A DNA stretch of 18,608 nt from Reyranella sp. Its GTDB lineage: Bacteria; Pseudomonadota; Alphaproteobacteria; Reyranellales; Reyranellaceae. A model generated the notes under the pieces. It searched no databases. It was given only the letters and a program-made list of their open reading frames with translations, and was not told the origin of the DNA. Below, in pieces: positions 15,082-18,608 of the stretch. Both the position numbers and the translations under genes were made by a program. The first letter of the stretch is position 1. Each line of letters starts with the position of its first letter. The stretch covers positions 1-18,608 of the forward strand of contig JAUXST010000497.1 of NCBI GenBank assembly GCA_030679805.1. The letters are read 5' to 3'.

Positions 15082-15569
15082 GGGGTGGGCGACTGAGGCG
15101 GCGGTGGCTGAGGCGCCCAGGCGAGGTCGCTCTTCACCGCCTGCATGATGAACGACGAGCGCGTGCCCTTTACACCCGGCATGCGCAGCAGCGCCTTCAT
15201 GGCGAACTCGCTGAAGCTCGCGAGGTCGGGTGCGAAGACATGGACCTGGAAATCCATGTCGCCGGTCACGGCATAGCAGGCCACGACCTCGGGCCGGGCG
15301 CGAATCGCGGCCTCGAAAGCCTCGACGGTCTTTTCGGAATGATCTTCCAGCGTGATCTCGACCAGCGCCTGCAGGCCGAGCCCCATCGCCTGCGGTGAAA
15401 CAAGGGCGGCGTAACGGCCGATCACGCCCTCTTCTTCCAGGCGCTTCACCCGCCGCTGGCAGGGCGTGGGCGACAGGCCGACCCGCTCGGCCAGATCGAC
15501 CATTGGCAGCCGGCCCTCGGCCTGGAGGGCTGCCACGATGCGTCTGTCGATGTCATCGAGTTCGATCAT
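15054..15569 (-). CDS. Lrp/AsnC-family transcriptional regulator
   Basis: A 171-residue regulator with an N-terminal helix-turn-helix (about residues 4-50; LPMVDLAERVGLSPTPCQRR followed by VKRLEEEGVI) and a C-terminal ligand-binding RAM domain (about 66-140) carrying VTGDMDF (101-107). Such proteins form octamers that bind DNA in response to amino acids. The tail from about 152 is Pro/Gln-rich (PQPPPPQSPTPQ) and longer than usual; its last codons overlap the end of the dehydratase gene on the other strand. I chose the ATG at 15567-15569, with GAGTG 10 bases upstream. A GTG four codons earlier (15579-15581) is possible but touches the inverted repeat that probably serves as operator. Being divergent from phenylalanine hydroxylase and beside an amino-acid lyase, it likely senses an amino acid and regulates these neighbours. 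Confidence 0.93.
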   Translation of the reverse strand: MIELDDIDRRIVAALQAEGRLPMVDLAERVGLSPTPCQRRVKRLEEEGVIGRYAALVSPQAMGLGLQALVEITLEDHSEKTVEAFEAAIRARPEVVACYAVTGDMDFQVHVFAPDLASFSEFAMKALLRMPGVKGTRSSFIMQAVKSDLAWAPQPPPPQSPTPQSSARVRK

Positions 15570-15575
15570 GGTGTA

Positions 15576-15607
15576 ATTCACTCTATGAGAACTATTCCAT
15601 AGAGAAT
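15576..15607. promoter_or_regulatory. candidate Lrp-type operator between regulator and phhA
   Basis: A perfect 7-bp inverted repeat, CTCTATG (15581-15587) and CATAGAG (15598-15604), is separated by 10 AT-rich bases and flanked by ATT on the left and AAT on the right. It stands out in a GC-rich region. It sits directly upstream of the regulator start and 76 bases before the phhA start. Lrp/AsnC proteins commonly bind AT-rich dyads upstream of their own gene and a divergent target, so autoregulation and control of phhA are likely. Binding itself is inferred. Confidence 0.55.
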
Positions 15608-15679
15608 ACCTCCAAAACGGATCACCTTACAGGCCAAGTTCGCGAGGATCCACCGCCACCCTGCCCTCATATTCAGGGC

Positions 15680-16423
15680 ATGAACATCGCACCCCTCGAA
15701 AACCTGCGTGGCGATTACGTCGGCATGGCGCCGGACTGGACCGTGCCGCAGCACGCCGACCTCTACTCAGACGAGGATCAGGCGGTGTGGCGGACCCTGG
15801 TGGAACGCCAGACCGCGCTCGCCCGCCGCTACGCCTGCGATGAGTTTCTAGATGGCCTCGACTCGCTCGGGATCGGCGACACCATCCCGGATTTCGAGGC
15901 GATCAACGCCCGGCTGATGCCGCTCACCGGCTGGCGTCTCGTCGGCGTGCCGGGCCTGATCCCCGACGCGGCCTTCTACGATCATCTCGCCCACCGGCGC
16001 TTTCCGGTGACAGTGTGGATCCGCACACGCGCCGAACTCGACTATCTGGTCGAGCCCGACCTGTTCCACGATTTCTTCGGCCATGTGCCGCTGCTCTCGA
16101 ACCCGGTCTTCGCCGACTACATGCAGGCCTACGGCCAGCGCGGTGTCGAAGCGGGTCCGAACGTCCATCTCCTGGCCCGGCTCTACTGGTTCACCGTCGA
16201 GTTCGGCCTGATCCGCACGGCCAAGGGCCTGAAAGCCTACGGCGCCGGCATCCTGTCCTCGGCCGCCGAAGTGAAGCACGCGATCGAAGACGAAGCTGTC
16301 AAGCGCCTGCCGTTCGATGTCGCGACGGTGATGCGTCGGCCCTACGAGATCGACCGCCTGCAGAACACCTATTTCGTCCTTGACGATTTTCGCCAGCTCA
16401 TGGACCGACCGGACCTCCATTAG
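15680..16423 (+). CDS. phhA: phenylalanine-4-hydroxylase
   Basis: A 247-residue single-domain aromatic amino acid hydroxylase of the bacterial monomeric type. It converts L-phenylalanine to L-tyrosine with O2, tetrahydropterin and non-haem iron in the cytoplasm. The iron facial triad is visible: H130 and H135 in FHDFFGHVPLL, and E174 in WFTVEFGL. Other hallmarks are WRLVGVPGLIP, FPVTVWIRT and YGAGILSS. There is no N-terminal regulatory ACT domain, as usual for bacterial enzymes. The frame is open further upstream, but that part overlaps the regulator gene. I start at the ATG at 15680, with AGGG upstream and 110 bases from the regulator start. No pterin carbinolamine dehydratase or homogentisate-pathway gene lies next to it. 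The likely regulator is the divergent Lrp-type protein. Confidence 0.96.
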   Translation: MNIAPLENLRGDYVGMAPDWTVPQHADLYSDEDQAVWRTLVERQTALARRYACDEFLDGLDSLGIGDTIPDFEAINARLMPLTGWRLVGVPGLIPDAAFYDHLAHRRFPVTVWIRTRAELDYLVEPDLFHDFFGHVPLLSNPVFADYMQAYGQRGVEAGPNVHLLARLYWFTVEFGLIRTAKGLKAYGAGILSSAAEVKHAIEDEAVKRLPFDVATVMRRPYEIDRLQNTYFVLDDFRQLMDRPDLH

Positions 16424-16466
16424 CGCAAGTGCCAGGAAAACGGAATCGGCCGTCACTGAAAAGCGA

Positions 16467-16537
16467 TGTCATCCCGAGCCGAAGGCGAGGGATCCTTCAT
16501 GGAGCCGAAAAGATCCCTCACTGCGTTCGGGATGACA
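16467..16537. repeat. palindromic intergenic repeat (REP/MITE-like)
   Basis: The left arm at 16467-16497 begins TGTCATCCCGAGCCGAAGG and continues GCGAGGGATCCTT. The right arm at 16510-16537 is its imperfect reverse complement, ending CGTTCGGGATGACA. The two arms pair over nearly their whole length, with a loop of about 12 bases. The element lies in the 133-base gap between convergent phhA and the acyl-CoA synthetase. Repeats of the type TGTCATCCCGAG...GAGGGATC are familiar as dispersed intergenic palindromes in several bacteria. As RNA it would form a strong hairpin and could end transcription from both sides. Copy number cannot be seen from one window. Confidence 0.75.
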
Positions 16538-16556
16538 AAATTTTCTGCGGTTACAG

Positions 16557-18608
16557 CTAGCCCAGAACGACCAACCCGTCGACGGCGACCACGCCCTCGC
16601 CGTCGCCCTTCACCAGCAGAGGATTGATCTCGGCTTCCGAGACATCGGCGAATTCCTTGTGCGCCAGCGCCGAGAAGGCCGCGATCGTTTTCGCCAGCGC
16701 CGCCACGTCACCGCGCGGCAGGTTGCGATAGCCGCGGACGGTGGCGAGGCCTTTTACCTCCTCGATCATCTCGCGTGCCTCGGCCTCGTCGACCGGGGCA
16801 ATCCGGGTCGATGCGTCCTTATAAATCTCCGCCAGCACGCCGCCGAGGCCGACGGTGATCGTGGGGCCGACCAGCGGATCGCGGCGAAAGCCCAGGATCA
16901 CTTCGGCCAGACCGCGCTCCATCTTCTGGATCAGGAAGCCTTCCAACTTCGCGCCAGGCGAATGGGCTTTCACGCGCCGCTCGATCTCGCGCGCCGCGAC
17001 GGCGGCCGCCTGGCCATCGATCAGGCCGAGCGCCACGCCGCCCGCTTCGGTCTTGTGCGCGATGTCGGCCGACAAAATTTTCAGCGCCACTGGCGCGCCG
17101 ACTTCGGCCACCGCCGCTACCACGCGCTTGGCATCGGGGATCGCCAGCGACTTGGCCATCGGCACGCCCAGCGCGCCAAAGAGATCGGCCGCCCGCCGCT
17201 CGTCGAAGCCGTTGACGCGGCCCGCCTCCAGCGCATCGAGCGATGCGCGCGACGGCTCGGCAAGCATGAGCAGCGGCTGCGGCACCCGGCGCAGCAGGCA
17301 GACCGCCATCGCCTCGCTGCAGGATTCGGGATGGCGGAAGGCCGGCACGCCCGCCGCCGTCAACAGCGCCAGCGACTTCTCGGCCGCCGGCGTCAATGAC
17401 ACGGCGAAGGGCTTGGCGGTGCCGGCGAAACGCAGCAATGGTTCGACCGCGAGCTCGGGATTGAACTGCGCCGAGGAACCCACGACGAAGATCACCGCAT
17501 CGTTGCCGTCGTCGGCCAGCAGCCGCTCGATGGTGCCAGCCACGATCTCGGGCTTCGCTCCAGCCAAAGTGAGATCGATCAGCTTGCCTTCGCCCGCCGC
17601 AATGCCGAGTGGTTTCAGCCAGTCGACCAGCGCCTGCGGCGGGTCGGCGATGTCGAGGCCGGCCATCGCCATATTGTCGACCACCATGGCCGCCCCGCCG
17701 CCGGTCGTGGTTGCCACGGCAACGCGCTTGCCGCGCGCAGGTGGGCGATCGACCAGCAACGCCGGCACATCGACCAGGGATTCGAACATCGACACGCGGG
17801 CGATGCCGTGGCGACGACAGAAGGCGTCGAACGTCGCATCGGAGCCCGCAATGGCGCCGGTATGCGACTTCGCCAGCTCTTGGCCGATCGACGAGCGGCC
17901 GAGCTTGTAGGCGATCACCGGCTTGCCGGCGGCATGGGCGCGGCGCGCCGCTCGCGCCAATCGATCGCCGTCGCGTAAAGTCTCCATGAACAGCAGGATC
18001 GCGTCGGTGTGCGGATCGTCCACCATCAGGTCGGCGATTTCGCCGACGGCGAGATCGACCTCGTTGCCGACCGAGATCAGCCGCGAGAAGCCGATGCCGC
18101 GCGCGTCGGCCCGCGAGAGCAGCGCGCCGATCAGGCTGCCGCTCTGGCTCACCACGGCCCAGCGCCCGGTGCGCAGCTTGTCGATGGCGAAGGCCGCGTT
18201 GGCCGTCAGCACCATGGGCGGATCGGTACTCACCGTGCCGATGCTGTTGGGTCCGACCAGGCGGATGCCGGTCTCGGCGACGATGCGCGCAAGATCGTCC
18301 TGCAGTGACGCACCGGCGGCGCCGGCATCGGCGAAGCCACCGGCCAGGATGGACGCCACCTTGACGCCACGTTTGCCGCAGGCGGCCAGCGCCTCGACGG
18401 CACCACGGCCGTTCAGAAGAATATAGGCGTGATCGATGTCGCCCGGGATTGCATCGAGATCCTTATAAACTTTCTCGCCCAGGATTTCGCTGCGCGAGGG
18501 ATTCACCGGCAGGATCTCGCCGGTAAAGCCATGCTTGCGCAGGAAGCGCTGCGGCCGCGAGGTCGTCTTGGTCGGATCGGCCGAAGCGCCGATCAGGGCA
18601 ATGCGCTT
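16557..18608 (-). CDS. NDP-forming acyl-CoA synthetase (fused alpha/beta), N-terminus cut by window edge
   Basis: 683 residues are visible and the frame is open to the right edge. The first visible residues, KRIALIGASADP, are the start of the CoA-binding Rossmann domain, so the GTG at 18504-18506 (VNPSRSEILG) is internal and the true start lies just outside. Numbered from the first visible residue, the CoA-binding domain spans about 1-135, the succinyl-CoA-ligase-like domains about 150-450 with the presumed phosphohistidine H249 in KSHTGAIAGSD, and the ATP-grasp domain about 465-683 with ALKILS..IAHKTEAGGVALG, GLGGVLAEIYKD and SEAEINPLLV. The family makes acyl-CoA from a carboxylic acid with ATP and ADP release, or runs in reverse; some members act on pimeloyl, feruloyl or short-chain acids. 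The substrate is unknown. It converges with phhA across the palindromic repeat. Confidence 0.93.
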   Translation of the reverse strand, partial: KRIALIGASADPTKTTSRPQRFLRKHGFTGEILPVNPSRSEILGEKVYKDLDAIPGDIDHAYILLNGRGAVEALAACGKRGVKVASILAGGFADAGAAGASLQDDLARIVAETGIRLVGPNSIGTVSTDPPMVLTANAAFAIDKLRTGRWAVVSQSGSLIGALLSRADARGIGFSRLISVGNEVDLAVGEIADLMVDDPHTDAILLFMETLRDGDRLARAARRAHAAGKPVIAYKLGRSSIGQELAKSHTGAIAGSDATFDAFCRRHGIARVSMFESLVDVPALLVDRPPARGKRVAVATTTGGGAAMVVDNMAMAGLDIADPPQALVDWLKPLGIAAGEGKLIDLTLAGAKPEIVAGTIERLLADDGNDAVIFVVGSSAQFNPELAVEPLLRFAGTAKPFAVSLTPAAEKSLALLTAAGVPAFRHPESCSEAMAVCLLRRVPQPLLMLAEPSRASLDALEAGRVNGFDERRAADLFGALGVPMAKSLAIPDAKRVVAAVAEVGAPVALKILSADIAHKTEAGGVALGLIDGQAAAVAAREIERRVKAHSPGAKLEGFLIQKMERGLAEVILGFRRDPLVGPTITVGLGGVLAEIYKDASTRIAPVDEAEAREMIEEVKGLATVRGYRNLPRGDVAALAKTIAAFSALAHKEFADVSEAEINPLLVKGDGEGVVAVDGLVVLG

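Noticed and set aside
15395..15679. N-terminal extension of phenylalanine hydroxylase
   Set aside because: It overlaps the regulator gene and its operator and has no similarity to the family; the normal bacterial enzyme starts near the ATG at 15680.
1..18608. CRISPR array, tRNA/rRNA genes, transposase or phage genes
   Set aside because: I read the gaps on both strands and saw no regularly spaced repeats, no cloverleaf-like segment and no mobile-element gene; gaps are all about 140 bases or shorter.

Overview
The window is high-GC, densely coded bacterial chromosome with short gaps and many coupled start and stop codons. The gene families fit an alphaproteobacterium: a Tat-exported sugar-binding protein, an NdvA/ChvA-like exporter, an Lrp-type regulator divergent from a monomeric phenylalanine hydroxylase, and a large NDP-forming acyl-CoA synthetase. 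The genus cannot be fixed from this sequence. I see no rRNA, tRNA, transposase, phage gene or CRISPR array, so this looks like ordinary metabolic chromosome. No gap between genes exceeds about 140 bases.

Layout. (1) 1-3028, minus strand: aldose 1-epimerase-like protein, SDR dehydrogenase, an unknown four-helix membrane protein and a DUF3592-type membrane protein cut by the left edge. (2) 3169-8450, plus strand, divergent from (1): a family-1 sugar-type ABC importer (Tat-exported binding protein and two permeases, no ATPase), an HpcH/HpaI aldolase and a cytosine-deaminase-like amidohydrolase. (3) 8447-14049, minus strand: M20 amidohydrolase, NdvA-like ABC exporter, then a complete NitT/TauT-type importer (binding protein, ATPase, permease). 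Its last stop codon overlaps the amidohydrolase stop of (2) inside one CTAG. (4) 14125-15081, plus: a threonine-dehydratase-like PLP enzyme whose end overlaps an Lrp/AsnC regulator (minus, 15054-15569). The regulator is divergent from phenylalanine-4-hydroxylase (plus, 15680-16423), with a clear inverted repeat between them. (5) A 71-bp palindromic intergenic repeat separates phhA from a convergent NDP-forming acyl-CoA synthetase (minus, from 16557, running off the right edge).

How they may work together (inference). Regions 1 and 2 share a divergent control region with a dyad and a tandem repeat. They read like a catabolic unit: importer, mutarotase, NAD-type SDR and 2-keto-acid aldolase would suit a non-phosphorylative sugar or sugar-acid route. 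No lactonase or sugar-acid dehydratase is visible. The amidohydrolase could serve either that unit or the convergent NitT/THI5-type importer, whose family includes pyrimidine transporters. Regions 4 and 5 are amino-acid and acyl-CoA metabolism. The most testable points are the missing ATPase, the altered active-site position in the amidohydrolase, the two candidate operators and the palindromic repeat. I did not find a clearly new biological system.
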